Of a stretch of DNA of 64,000 bases, positions 1-8,845 are shown piece by piece. The stretch is from Casp-actino8 sp044358015 (lineage in GTDB: Bacteria; Actinomycetota; Acidimicrobiia; Acidimicrobiales; Ilumatobacteraceae): assembly GCA_044358015.1 (NCBI GenBank), contig JBIKOO010000002.1, positions 1 through 64,000 on the forward strand, read 5' to 3'. The translations under genes and the position numbers were made by a program. Position 1 is the stretch's first letter. Every line of letters starts with the position of its first letter. The notes below the pieces were generated by a model. That model made no database searches. It was not told the origin of the DNA and saw only the letters and a program-made list of their open reading frames with translations.

Positions 1-770
1 GCGAGAACTATGCCATCTTGAATGATCTTCCGTTGTTTTGGGATCCGGCCATGATCGAACTTGGTGCGCATGTGCCGCGCTTTTACCGCGATATCCCGAC
101 GCGCTTCGCTGTTGTGCCACGGCGGGGAAACACTGAAGACATCAAGTGGTTTGAAGCTGATCCCACGTATGTGTTGCATTGGATGAATGCATACGAAGAT
201 GGCGATTGGCTGATTTTGGATGGATTCTTTCAACACGACCCCATGCCGGGAAAGCGTGAAGGAACTCCGAAACCTCTCTCGTTGTATCGATCAATTGACC
301 TAGATCGTTTACAGACACGTCCTCATCGTTGGCGCTTCAACTTGGTGACAGGTGAGACCAAAGAGGAATCACTGTCTGATCGCGTCATGGAATTCGGCAT
401 GATCAATCCGAAGATTGCTGGACAGAGTTATCGCTATAGCTACAACATGACCGGCAAACCAGGATGGTTTTTGTTCGATGGTCTTGTGAAACAAGATGTT
501 CTCACAGGAACTGAGGAGTTTTACTTCTTTGGTGAAGGTGTATTTGGTAGCGAGACCCCGTTTGCACCACGTACTGGAGCGACTGCAGAGGACGACGGCT
601 ACTTGTTGACCTTTACAACCGACATGAATCGTGATTGCAGCGAGTGCCTCATCTTTGATGCGACTCGTCTCACTGATGGACCGATTGCTCGAGTGCGATT
701 ACCCGAACGCATTTCCTCGGGAACTCACTCGTGCTGGACGTCAGCCGAGGCACTCGCGTCGCGCCAATAG
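1..770 (+). CDS. Carotenoid oxygenase family protein, C-terminal part (cut by window edge)
   Basis: Non-heme iron(II) dioxygenase of the carotenoid cleavage / lignostilbene (RPE65) family, which splits a C=C bond of a polyene or stilbene into two carbonyls. The frame is already open at base 3 (E-N-Y-A-I-L-N-D-L), and this aligns with the ENYVVFMDLP segment of the complete paralogue at 18572, so the start lies outside the window and the TTG at 18 is not a real start. Two of the four iron-ligand histidines are visible: YVLHWMNAYEDGD (His codon at 177-179) and the C-terminal GTHSCW (His codon at 726-728), where the paralogue has FHGSW. The carboxylesterase gene follows 73 bases downstream on the same strand. 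Family is clear; substrate is unknown. Confidence 0.9.
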   Translation, partial: ENYAILNDLPLFWDPAMIELGAHVPRFYRDIPTRFAVVPRRGNTEDIKWFEADPTYVLHWMNAYEDGDWLILDGFFQHDPMPGKREGTPKPLSLYRSIDLDRLQTRPHRWRFNLVTGETKEESLSDRVMEFGMINPKIAGQSYRYSYNMTGKPGWFLFDGLVKQDVLTGTEEFYFFGEGVFGSETPFAPRTGATAEDDGYLLTFTTDMNRDCSECLIFDATRLTDGPIARVRLPERISSGTHSCWTSAEALASRQ

Positions 771-843
771 AGTTTCCCCTACTGACAATGAAGTGACTCC
801 GCCGTAAGTTGGTTTGGTCACAGTCTTAGATGGGGGTCTACAT

Positions 844-2358
844 ATGGAAACAGTTGTTCAGGTTGAGCAGGGGCAGTTGCGAGGTTCGGTCGAAAACGGA
901 CTTCATATATTTAAGGGAGTTCCGTACGCGGCTCCTATTGACGGGCCGAATCGATTTCGTGCGCCACAGCCACGTGAATCTTGGTCGGGTGTTCGTGATG
1001 CCACCACAATTGGTTTGATTTCGCGACAAGCACCATTGCCACCACCTTTCGGTTCCCCTTTGCCAGAGGCAGGTGCAGATTGTTTAAACCTCAATGTATG
1101 GAGTCCCGACGTGACTGGCTCATTGCCGGTGTATGTGTGGATTCACGGCGGTGCGTTCTACGGCGGCAGCAGCGTCGAGGCGGTTTACGACGGCGCATCG
1201 TTTGCCCGTAATGGTGTCGTCTGCGTGACGATCAACTATCGCTTGGGTGCACAAGGCTTCTTGCACCTTGCTGATCACTTTCCAGAATTTGCAGAATCGG
1301 GTAACGCCGGACTCCTTGATCAGATCGCCGCGTTGAAGTGGGTGCAACAAAACATCGCAGCATTTGGCGGTGACCCATCACGCGTCACGATCGCTGGTGA
1401 ATCTGCCGGTGGTATGAGTGTGTCATCGTTGTTGGCTTCATCGCAGGCCAAAGGATTGTTTACACAAGCGATTCCACAAAGTGGTGCTGGTCATAACGGC
1501 ATCAGCGCCAAGACTGCAACGGTGATTGCGGGTGAAGTCTTGCGTCGACTTGATGTGAAGCCTGGCGATAGTGCGGCTTTAGCCAAAGTTTCAGATGAGC
1601 GGCTCTTTGAGGTGCAACTTGAATTGATGGCCCTGGCGTTCGAAGATGATTCAGATGTTTTGGGCGAGGCCGCCGTTTCAACCATGCCGTTTCAACCGAC
1701 CTACGACACGGCAATTTTGCCAAAACGACCAATTGAGTTGATTGAGGCAGGATCGGCAGCGGGCATCAAGGTTCTCACTGGCACCACGATGCAAGAGTCA
1801 TTGGTTTTTATGATCGCGATGTCACCCATGTTCAGCGAAGAGATGCTCGAAGAAATGGTCACCGCAACATTCGGATCTGCCGAAAAAGGTCTTGCGGCAT
1901 TAGAGAAGTATCGCGCTAATCGGCCAGGCGCATCGCCTCTCCAAATCTCTGCGGCTGTTGAGACTGATCGCATGTTCATCGTGCCATGTCGTCGACTTGC
2001 TGATGCACAACTCAAACATTCACCAGATGTGTGGACCTACCGCTTTGATTGGGCGACTCCGTTATATGACGGCGCACTAGGCGCGTGTCACGCACTTGAG
2101 TTGGTGTTCGTGTTCAACAATCTTGGTGATCCTGCAGCGGCGTATTTGAGTGGCGACAATGCACCGCAGAGTGTCGCTGATGCGATGCATCAAGCTTGGA
2201 TTGCATTTGTGAAGACCGGTAATCCGCAACATGCTGGAATTCCAGAATGGGCCCGACACAACATCAACGACCGACCGATGATTCAGTTCAATACAACGTC
2301 AACGCTTGGTCACAATTTATGTGCAGATGAAATCGCCTTGTGGGATGGCGTTCTCTAA
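844..2358 (+). CDS. Type B carboxylesterase (alpha/beta hydrolase)
   Basis: Carboxylesterase/para-nitrobenzyl esterase family hydrolase, 504 residues, usual length. The oxyanion-hole motif HGGAF, the nucleophile elbow GESAGG (Ser187) and a late GACHALEL segment carrying the probable catalytic His are all present. I chose ATG at 844 because GGGGG sits just upstream (832-836); a TTG at 814 would add ten residues with no ribosome site. No signal peptide is visible, so it probably acts in the cytoplasm. It follows a carotenoid oxygenase and lies 7 kb from two Baeyer-Villiger-type monooxygenases, whose ester products such an enzyme could hydrolyse; that link is inference. Its end overlaps the convergent gene at 2355 by four bases. 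Confidence 0.9.
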   Translation: METVVQVEQGQLRGSVENGLHIFKGVPYAAPIDGPNRFRAPQPRESWSGVRDATTIGLISRQAPLPPPFGSPLPEAGADCLNLNVWSPDVTGSLPVYVWIHGGAFYGGSSVEAVYDGASFARNGVVCVTINYRLGAQGFLHLADHFPEFAESGNAGLLDQIAALKWVQQNIAAFGGDPSRVTIAGESAGGMSVSSLLASSQAKGLFTQAIPQSGAGHNGISAKTATVIAGEVLRRLDVKPGDSAALAKVSDERLFEVQLELMALAFEDDSDVLGEAAVSTMPFQPTYDTAILPKRPIELIEAGSAAGIKVLTGTTMQESLVFMIAMSPMFSEEMLEEMVTATFGSAEKGLAALEKYRANRPGASPLQISAAVETDRMFIVPCRRLADAQLKHSPDVWTYRFDWATPLYDGALGACHALELVFVFNNLGDPAAAYLSGDNAPQSVADAMHQAWIAFVKTGNPQHAGIPEWARHNINDRPMIQFNTTSTLGHNLCADEIALWDGVL

Positions 2359-3023
2359 GAAATGTCTTTGATGCGTTGACGAAGTTGGACAAAAACTTCT
2401 TCGCCAACAATTGCCGTCAGTTCATCGGCCAAACTTTCGATAACCCTGTTGTCACCAACGTATGCCTCGGGTTCTTCGGTGCAGACCCAGGCCATTTTTT
2501 CACTGTGATCGCCCCAGTCAGATTTTTTCCAGCCACGGACGGTTGCGACTTCGACGTCGTTTTCACGCATGACCCAATCAACCTTGATGGGTAGTTGCCA
2601 ACACACTGAAGGTTTCCAGTCGATGGGCGACTCGTTGTAAGCAAGTGCCCCGAGATGTAATGCACAACCCTCACCGCCTGCGAAGCCGTTGCGATTATGA
2701 AAAATGCACGCGCCATCAACGACGCGTGTTGCATTGTTTTGTTCATCTCTGAATATCCCGCCCGTTTGGCCTTCGGCGTGAAACTGAAAAATCTCCGGTG
2801 TCAAAGTTGCGGCCATCGCTGAAAGGTTCATCGCTTCATCAACACCGTCGAGTTCGGCCCCAAGCGAACAGCAACCGTGACCAGTCACAGAATCGCGAGT
2901 GTCGCCGATGCCCAGGCATCCACGGCCCCAAATACATGTCCAGTTTGAAGTGATGAATGAACGCTCAAAACGCCAGATCGTGTCGCCGGCATCAACCTCG
3001 TCAAAGAGTTGCTCATCAGACAT
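2355..3023 (-). CDS. Cys-rich protein of unknown function (possible metal-binding cysteine cluster)
   Basis: A 222-residue soluble protein I cannot name securely. It has a regular set of cysteines: NWTCIWGRGCLGIGD near residue 30, GHGCCSLGAELDG near 50, then GACIFHN and GEGCALH near 105-120, and two more in the C-terminal half. The spacing resembles Zn/Fe-chelating cysteine-cluster proteins (YkgJ/DUF3109-like), which is from memory of those families. No signal peptide or membrane segment. It is divergent from the SDR at 3147 across a long inverted repeat and overlaps the esterase by four bases at its end. Could alternatively bind an Fe-S cluster. Confidence 0.6.
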   Translation of the reverse strand: MSDEQLFDEVDAGDTIWRFERSFITSNWTCIWGRGCLGIGDTRDSVTGHGCCSLGAELDGVDEAMNLSAMAATLTPEIFQFHAEGQTGGIFRDEQNNATRVVDGACIFHNRNGFAGGEGCALHLGALAYNESPIDWKPSVCWQLPIKVDWVMRENDVEVATVRGWKKSDWGDHSEKMAWVCTEEPEAYVGDNRVIESLADELTAIVGEEVFVQLRQRIKDIS

Positions 3024-3052
3024 GCGCTCAGGCTAAGGCGACAGGGTTAATC

Positions 3053-3116
3053 CTTAGTCAATCTGGTGGCGAAAAGAGTGGTAAATGAGGTCATTTTCGC
3101 CACCAGAAAAACTAAG
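3053..3116. repeat. 64-bp near-perfect inverted repeat in a divergent intergenic region
   Basis: Left arm 3053-3075 and right arm 3094-3116 pair at 20 of 23 positions: a 6-bp outer stem (CTTAGT/ACTAAG), a 3-base mismatch, then an uninterrupted 14-bp stem (TCTGGTGGCGAAAA against TTTTCGCCACCAGA), with an 18-base loop. It lies between two genes that read away from each other, and neither side carries a T-run, so it is not an ordinary terminator. It may be a large operator, an mRNA leader hairpin of the SDR, or a relic of a small palindromic element. Confidence 0.85.
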
Positions 3117-3146
3117 AAGATGGGTATCAACACATAAAGTTTCGGT

Positions 3147-3905
3147 ATGGCGGATCTATCGGGCAAAGTCTTCGTTATCACTGGTGGCAATTCTGGTATT
3201 GGTCTCGGCATGGCCGAAGGAATCGCTGCGGCTGGCGGGTCGCTGGCAATTTGGGGTCGACGCGCCGAAAAGAATGCTGAAGCGGTTGAGATATTGAAAG
3301 CTCTCGGAGTAACTGCTCGGGGGTACGTATGTGATGTTGGCGACGAACAACAAATCATTGACACGATGGCCCAAACAGTTTCTGACTTCGGTCGACTTGA
3401 TGGTTGCATTGCCAACGCTGGTCGATCAGGAACCGGCACACCGTTCTTGCAGATGACCATGAAGGAGTGGCGCTCGATCATGTCGGTCAACCTTGATTCG
3501 GTATTTGTGACGATGCGCGAAGCGGCCAAAGTATTGGTGGCTCAAGGGACTGGCGGAAGTTTGGCGGCGGTGTCATCAACTTCGGCGATCCATGGTGCTG
3601 CCGGCAACGAAGCGTACGGAACCTCAAAGACGGCGATTAACGGTTTGGTTCGCGCCTTGGCCGTAGGAATGGCACGACATCGGATTCGCGTCAACTCTCT
3701 CGTGCCGGGCTGGACAAAAACCGAGTTAGCGGGACCCGCCTTTGCCAATGAAAAGTTTCGTCAGGTCACCACGCAACGCACTCCCGTACGGCGTTGGGCC
3801 GAACCAAGTGAATTTCGTGAAGTCGGTGTCTTTTTAATGGACCCGTCCCTGACATTCCATACGGGTCAAGAAGTTGTTGTCGACGGTGGCTACACAGTTT
3901 TCTAG
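3147..3905 (+). CDS. Short-chain dehydrogenase/reductase
   Basis: Classical SDR oxidoreductase of 252 residues using NAD(P)H. The cofactor motif TGGNSGIG is near residue 12, the N-A-G motif (IANAGRSG) near 90, and the catalytic Tyr-x-x-x-Lys is AYGTSK near 155, preceded by the catalytic serine region AVSSTSA. The C-terminal VDGGY ending is typical. Members of this group oxidise secondary alcohols or reduce 3-oxo groups; substrate cannot be told. It starts at ATG 3147, 31 bases after the right arm of the long inverted repeat, so its leader probably contains that hairpin or its promoter lies over it. The RecQ gene follows within 45 bases. Confidence 0.9.
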   Translation: MADLSGKVFVITGGNSGIGLGMAEGIAAAGGSLAIWGRRAEKNAEAVEILKALGVTARGYVCDVGDEQQIIDTMAQTVSDFGRLDGCIANAGRSGTGTPFLQMTMKEWRSIMSVNLDSVFVTMREAAKVLVAQGTGGSLAAVSSTSAIHGAAGNEAYGTSKTAINGLVRALAVGMARHRIRVNSLVPGWTKTELAGPAFANEKFRQVTTQRTPVRRWAEPSEFREVGVFLMDPSLTFHTGQEVVVDGGYTVF

Positions 3906-3947
3906 AAATCGTCTCCGAATAGCACACCCTTGCGCCACACTGTTGAT

Positions 3948-6017
3948 GTGAGTACGACTGCATCAACCAATCGCGAGTTCGCCGAACGACATATGAACAT
4001 CGTGCTTGGTCGCCTTGCTGGTCCCGATGCGTCTCCTCGTGGCGATCAGGTTGATGCAGTGCACGCGGTGCTTCAACCAGCATCTCGAGTTTTGGTTGTG
4101 CAAGCAACGGGTTGGGGTAAGTCGGCGGTCTATTGGGCAGCAACTCACGCTTTGCGTCATTCTGGTGCTGGGCCGACTTTGGTGGTGTCGCCACTCTTGG
4201 CACTGATGCGCGATCAGGTTGCAGCCGCCGAACGCGCGGGGTTAGTGGCGGCCACTGTGAATTCAACCAACTTTGATGAATGGGATGAAGTTTTTCGTCA
4301 ACTCGACAACGACACGCTTGATGTGCTGTTGGTATCGCCCGAACGTTTAGGGAATGCACGGTTTGCGGCTCGACTTGGTGAATTATTGGCGCGAGTCGGA
4401 CTCATTGTGATTGACGAAGCTCATTGCATCAGCGACTGGGGGTTTGACTTCCGTCCCGACTATCAGCGACTTGCACGGGCGTTGTTATCAACACCAACTG
4501 CTTCTGTCCTTGCGACAACTGCAACCGCCAATGAACGGGTCACCAAAGATGTCAGCGACCAGCTTGGTGCAGACACCGTGACTTATCGCGGCACGTTGGC
4601 ACGAACGTCATTGACATTGTCCGTGGTTCCTGGTCTGAGTCCGCTTGAACGTTATGCCTGGATCGCTGATGCACTTGAACAGCTGCCGGGCTCGGGAATC
4701 ATTTATGTGTTGACGGTCGCCGAGGCCGACAAACTTGCTGCCTTCTTAGCGTCTTGTGGACACAATGTTGATGCGTACACCGGTCAACTCGACGGTGATT
4801 CACGAATCGCGATTGAAGAGCGTCTGCGCAATAACGAAATCAAAGCAGTGATTGCCACGTCGGCGCTCGGAATGGGATACGACAAGCCTGATCTTGGATT
4901 TTGTGTACATGTTGGCTCTCCATCAACACCAGTTGCGTATTACCAACAAGTTGGTCGTGCGGGACGAGCGGTTGCCCATGCCGATGGAGTGTTGTTGCCA
5001 TCTGATGCTGATGAACGCATTTGGGAGTATTTCGCGACTGCTTCCATTCCCGATCCGAAGTCGGCCGACAAAGTGTTGGCGGCCATTGCTGAACAGCCAA
5101 GAACATTGCTGGAAATTGAAAGCGAAACCGGTTTGCGTCGCGGACGCCTTGAAGCATTGCTGAAGATCTTGGCGGTTGAAGGTGTTGTCGAAAAAGTTGG
5201 TACGGCGTGGGGGACAACAGGCGAACGTTATGTGCACAACACCGCAAAATGGGACGACCTCACCAAAGTACGTGCGACCGAAGCCGACATCATGCGGAAG
5301 TACGCGCACGGCGAAGGATGCCTCATGGCGTTCTTGCAAATTGCGTTAGACGATCCCAGTCCCGCCGCATGTGGTCGCTGTTCGGTGTGCACTGGCAATA
5401 TTCCTTTTCCAGGTGGCGAACCATCTCATGAGAAGTTGATGTTGGCTCGGGCATTTATGCGTGGCACCGATGCCGACATTGAACCACGTAAGCAATGGCC
5501 AAAAGGCGTGAGTCGTAAGGGCGCCATCCTTTCGCTCAATGCGGGCCGAGCCTTGGCCTTTGCCGATGATCCGGGTTGGTCACTTGAGTTGGCCGAACTT
5601 TCCCGAAGCCGTCCCGGTGAAATACCTCAAGTGATGCTCGATGGGGCAGTCGCCACGCTGGGACGTTGGTCAAAGGTGTGGGGCTCGCGGCCAACCTCGG
5701 TTGTTCCGTTACCTGCCCTTGACATGCGTTCAAATCGTCAACTCGCCGAACATATAGCCAAGGTTGGCAAGTTGCCAATGCACGATGTTTTTACCTGGAC
5801 GGGCGCAGCACTGCCCGATGATGCGGCATCGACACCAGTGGTCGCACATCTTGAAAAGGTTTTGACGATCTCGAGCGACCATGATTTACCCCGTGGCCCT
5901 GTTTTATTGGTATCAACCGATGTGAGAACTCGATGGACTGCAACAGTTGCTGGAGCGATGTTGCGCGATCAAGGAATACCCGCAGTCTTGTTGCTGGCTC
6001 TGCACTTGCGTCCCTGA
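3948..6017 (+). CDS. recQ: RecQ-family ATP-dependent DNA helicase with phosphoribosyltransferase-like tail
   Basis: Superfamily 2 DNA helicase unwinding 3'-5'. Seen: Walker A ATGWGKSA near residue 55, DEAH box IDEAHCISDWGFDFRPDY near 155, motif VI QVGRAGR near 330, and a RecQ-C zinc site with four cysteines (GEGCLMAF...CGRCSVC) near 455-480. There is no obvious HRDC domain; instead the last 150 residues end in GPVLLVSTDVRTRWTATVAG, which resembles a PRPP-binding loop but with the usual acidic pair changed, as I recall from actinobacterial RecQ proteins with a phosphoribosyltransferase-like tail. The start is uncertain: GTG 3948, TTG 3930 or ATG 3993. About 690 residues, longer than the E. coli enzyme. 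Confidence 0.88.
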   Translation: MSTTASTNREFAERHMNIVLGRLAGPDASPRGDQVDAVHAVLQPASRVLVVQATGWGKSAVYWAATHALRHSGAGPTLVVSPLLALMRDQVAAAERAGLVAATVNSTNFDEWDEVFRQLDNDTLDVLLVSPERLGNARFAARLGELLARVGLIVIDEAHCISDWGFDFRPDYQRLARALLSTPTASVLATTATANERVTKDVSDQLGADTVTYRGTLARTSLTLSVVPGLSPLERYAWIADALEQLPGSGIIYVLTVAEADKLAAFLASCGHNVDAYTGQLDGDSRIAIEERLRNNEIKAVIATSALGMGYDKPDLGFCVHVGSPSTPVAYYQQVGRAGRAVAHADGVLLPSDADERIWEYFATASIPDPKSADKVLAAIAEQPRTLLEIESETGLRRGRLEALLKILAVEGVVEKVGTAWGTTGERYVHNTAKWDDLTKVRATEADIMRKYAHGEGCLMAFLQIALDDPSPAACGRCSVCTGNIPFPGGEPSHEKLMLARAFMRGTDADIEPRKQWPKGVSRKGAILSLNAGRALAFADDPGWSLELAELSRSRPGEIPQVMLDGAVATLGRWSKVWGSRPTSVVPLPALDMRSNRQLAEHIAKVGKLPMHDVFTWTGAALPDDAASTPVVAHLEKVLTISSDHDLPRGPVLLVSTDVRTRWTATVAGAMLRDQGIPAVLLLALHLRP

Positions 6018-6078
6018 ATAAATACGGCCTTGAACTAAGGTCAAAGAGTTACCGAATAGCGGGTTATAAGGAGCCATC

Positions 6079-6879
6079 ATGAAAATTTCTGATCTATTTT
6101 CTGTTCAAGGAAAAGTTGCTGTCGTTACGGGTGGCTCACGCGGAATCGGCGAGATGATCGCGGCTGGCTACCTCATCAACGGTGCCAAGGTTTATATCAG
6201 CTCACGTAAGAAAGATCAATGTGATGCCACTGCCAAGCGTCTCTCTGAAACCTACGGTGCGGAATGCATTTCGATTCCGGCCAACTTGTCAGAGTTGAGC
6301 GGCATTGAATCGTTGGTTGCTGAGCTAACCAAGCGCGAAGATCATATTGACATCTTGGTCAATAACGCTGGCGTGTCGTGGGGTGCACCACTCGATGACT
6401 TCCCCGAATCTGGTTGGGACAAAGTATTTGACACCAACGTTAAGGGTGTTTTCTTCTTGACTCAGAAAATGTTGCCGTTGCTTGAAGCGAAAGCCACCAA
6501 CGAAGATCCATCACGAGTGATCAACATCGGTTCAATTGACGGAATTCGTACACCAATGTTTGACACCCATTCATACGGACCATCCAAAGCAGCGTTGCAC
6601 TCGCTCACGAGCCAAATGGCCGCCAAATTGGTCAAGCGTAAGATTTTGGTCAACGCAATTGCCCCCGGACCTTTCCCCACGTGGATGCTCAGCACTGGTG
6701 TTGGCGGTGGCGGCGACGTTGAGGGGACCGACTGGGATGCTGTTGGTCGCACCAATCCGCGTAAGCGAGTTGGCACGCCCGAAGACATTGCTGGATTGGC
6801 GATTTTCTTAAGCTCACGTGCTGGTGCGTTCACCGTTGGTGAAGTCATCAAGTGCGACGGTGGCATTGTTATTTCGTGA
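6079..6879 (+). CDS. Short-chain dehydrogenase/reductase, RhlG/3-oxoacyl reductase-like
   Basis: SDR of 266 residues beginning MKISDLFSVQGKVAVVTGG, an N-terminus that resembles RhlG-type beta-ketoacyl reductases. Cofactor loop GGSRGIG near residue 18, VNNAGVSWG near 95, catalytic Ser in INIGSIDG and the Tyr/Lys pair in SYGPSKAAL near 175, and a C-terminal CDGG. A clear ribosome site AAGGAG lies at 6068-6073, seven bases before the ATG. The 61-base gap after recQ holds only a small CCTT/AAGG dyad. NADPH-dependent reduction of a 3-oxo group is the likely chemistry; substrate unknown. Confidence 0.88.
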   Translation: MKISDLFSVQGKVAVVTGGSRGIGEMIAAGYLINGAKVYISSRKKDQCDATAKRLSETYGAECISIPANLSELSGIESLVAELTKREDHIDILVNNAGVSWGAPLDDFPESGWDKVFDTNVKGVFFLTQKMLPLLEAKATNEDPSRVINIGSIDGIRTPMFDTHSYGPSKAALHSLTSQMAAKLVKRKILVNAIAPGPFPTWMLSTGVGGGGDVEGTDWDAVGRTNPRKRVGTPEDIAGLAIFLSSRAGAFTVGEVIKCDGGIVIS

Positions 6880-6912
6880 ACTGACGTTTCGCGGCCTAAC
6901 AACTTCTCAACA

Positions 6913-8532
6913 GTGATGGCCCCGAGCACCAAACTTGAGTATCAACCAGCAATTGACGGGCTACGCGCCGTGGCCGTGGCATTGGTGTTGCTCTTTCACG
7001 GGGGATGGGCACTTTTCTCCGGTGGGTATGTAGGAGTTTCACTTTTCTTCACAATCTCGGGATTCTTGATCACTTCGTTATTGCTTCATGAGTTTGAATC
7101 AACCACAACGATTTCGTTAGCGGACTTTTACGCACGACGATTGAGACGTCTTCTACCTGCCAGCGTGTTGTGTGTTATTGCCGTATCGCTCATTGCGAGG
7201 AGTGGCTACTTCGCAAGTACTGATGGATTACGTTCGGACGTCAGTTCCGCAGCGTTGCAGATATTCAACTGGCGAGCGTTGTTTCGAGGGCAGTCATACG
7301 CCGACTTGATTGGAGCAAGTCAACCCAGCCCTCTTGATCACTTTTGGTCGTTGTCAGTTGAAGAGCAGTTCTATTGGTTGTGGCCAATTGCAATGCTGTT
7401 TGTTTTGCGCAGAACTAAGGGAGGAACCGATCCAGTTGGTTTGCGCTCAAAGGCCGTTTACTTCGTTACGGCAGTGTTTATCTTGATTGCGCCAATCATT
7501 GCAAAAGTGTGGGGACCCAATGCGGCCTATTGGGCGACACCAGCTCGGCTGGGGGAAATTTTGGTCGGTGCCTCGCTTGCGATGTGGATTGGAAACGGTG
7601 GTAGCAAGAACCGTATCCAGTCATCTGGTTCAGTTGTCGGTTGCATCGGTTTGATTGTGGTTCTGATTTCGGCAATGACTTGGCCTGCCGGATCCGGTCC
7701 GGCGTACATAGGGCTATTTCCGATTTTTGCTCTAGCAAGTGCGGCAACGATTATTGGTGCGCTATCACGTGGGATATTTCATAAAATTCTTGGTCATCGT
7801 CTGCTTGTTGAATTAGGGAAACAAAGCTACGGGATATATCTCTTTCACTGGCCAGTCTTTGTGCTGATCAATGAGAATGATTTCAATATCTCTCACGGAG
7901 TCATATTTGCGATTCAAATTGCGATCACCTTGATGATTGCATGGTTGTCATATGTATTAATCGAAAAACCCATCAGGTACGGAAAATTCTCTTGGCGAAA
8001 AACACTTGGGTTTGCTGGTTTAGCAACAGGAATTGTGGTCGTCGTTGCTCTGACCGTCGTGCCGCAACCACCTTTGCTGTTCACGGACGAGGTTGACGTT
8101 GGTCAAGTGTCGTTGAGCTACGAACAGATTCCGAACGAGTCAATCCCATCCAGTGAAGTGGAGAATTCAGATAGCACTCAGCCCATCAAATTGGTGGTAC
8201 TCGGCGATTCAACGGCTGTTGCCCTCAGTGCTGGAGTAGTGAGTTGGGCGCAAGAGGACTTTTCGCGAGCACGAGTGTCAATAGTGGCACGGACTGCCTG
8301 TGGGTTTGCCCGAGCAACTTCTATCGAAGATAACACCGGTAATTTCCGCCGTGATTGTGATCAAGCCTTGGGCCCACAATTGACAAATGCTCTGGGTCTT
8401 CGACCTACCCAAGCGTTACTGATGGTTGGCCTTGCCGATAGTGGACCAATGATTTGGAATGATGACGAAGGTGTATTGCAACCAAACAGCGAACGCTTTT
8501 CTGACAACATCAACCAGGATATCGAAAACTGA
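6913..8532 (+). CDS. OafA/YrhL-type membrane acyltransferase with SGNH domain, 5' part of a frameshifted gene
   Basis: Acyltransferase-3 family membrane protein that O-acylates a surface sugar. The first ~390 residues hold about ten hydrophobic segments with the family motifs IDGLRAVAVALVLLFH (active His), YARRLRRLLPA and SLSVEEQFYW. An extracytoplasmic SGNH domain begins after residue 400 with the nucleophile motif LGDSTAV. The frame stops at 8530-8532, but the next frame continues seamlessly (KLIDQLIASGVTRIHWLLAP) to the end of a normal SGNH domain, so one base is missing in or beside the GAAAAC run at 8524-8529. Start is GTG 6913 or the adjacent ATG 6916. Restored length would be about 642 residues, normal for the fusion. 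Confidence 0.88.
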   Translation: MMAPSTKLEYQPAIDGLRAVAVALVLLFHGGWALFSGGYVGVSLFFTISGFLITSLLLHEFESTTTISLADFYARRLRRLLPASVLCVIAVSLIARSGYFASTDGLRSDVSSAALQIFNWRALFRGQSYADLIGASQPSPLDHFWSLSVEEQFYWLWPIAMLFVLRRTKGGTDPVGLRSKAVYFVTAVFILIAPIIAKVWGPNAAYWATPARLGEILVGASLAMWIGNGGSKNRIQSSGSVVGCIGLIVVLISAMTWPAGSGPAYIGLFPIFALASAATIIGALSRGIFHKILGHRLLVELGKQSYGIYLFHWPVFVLINENDFNISHGVIFAIQIAITLMIAWLSYVLIEKPIRYGKFSWRKTLGFAGLATGIVVVVALTVVPQPPLLFTDEVDVGQVSLSYEQIPNESIPSSEVENSDSTQPIKLVVLGDSTAVALSAGVVSWAQEDFSRARVSIVARTACGFARATSIEDNTGNFRRDCDQALGPQLTNALGLRPTQALLMVGLADSGPMIWNDDEGVLQPNSERFSDNINQDIEN

Positions 8533-8840
8533 TTGACCAACTCATTGCGAGTGGCGTCACGCGTATTCATTGGTTATTGGCACCGCACCCAACGGCTTGG
8601 TGGCTGGGAAATCTTGGCCATTCACCGGGGTCTCTCCGCACAGATTTAACCAATAAATGGATTTTGGCAATTGCCAATGATTATCCAGATGTGATTCGTG
8701 TCATTCGGTTTGATGAATGGTTGTTATCTCGTGAGCGCGCGGGTGATCGTTCGTGGAGACCGGACGGATTGCACCTAGCCGAGGATTCTGCTCGTCGAGT
8801 AATGAATGATTATTTGGGCCCAATCTTGCTGGGCCAGTAA
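8529..8840 (+). pseudogene. Out-of-frame 3' part of the OafA/SGNH acyltransferase gene
   Basis: This frame encodes LIDQLIASGVTRIHWLLAP onward to WRPDGLHLAEDSARRVMNDY, i.e. the final strands of an SGNH hydrolase fold with the catalytic Asp-x-x-His (DGLH). The matching serine is in the preceding frame (GDS near residue 430 of the 6913 gene). Without the frameshift being undone, the catalytic triad is split and the SGNH domain cannot work. There is no ribosome site before the TTG at 8577, so independent translation is unlikely. Either a real null mutation, a phase-variable A-run, or a sequence error in a short homopolymer. Confidence 0.8.
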
Positions 8841-8845
8841 TTCAT

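Noticed and set aside
3766..4359. 197-codon minus-strand frame over the RecQ start
   Set aside because: Protein is low-complexity and unlike any family; the plus-strand helicase motifs explain the region.
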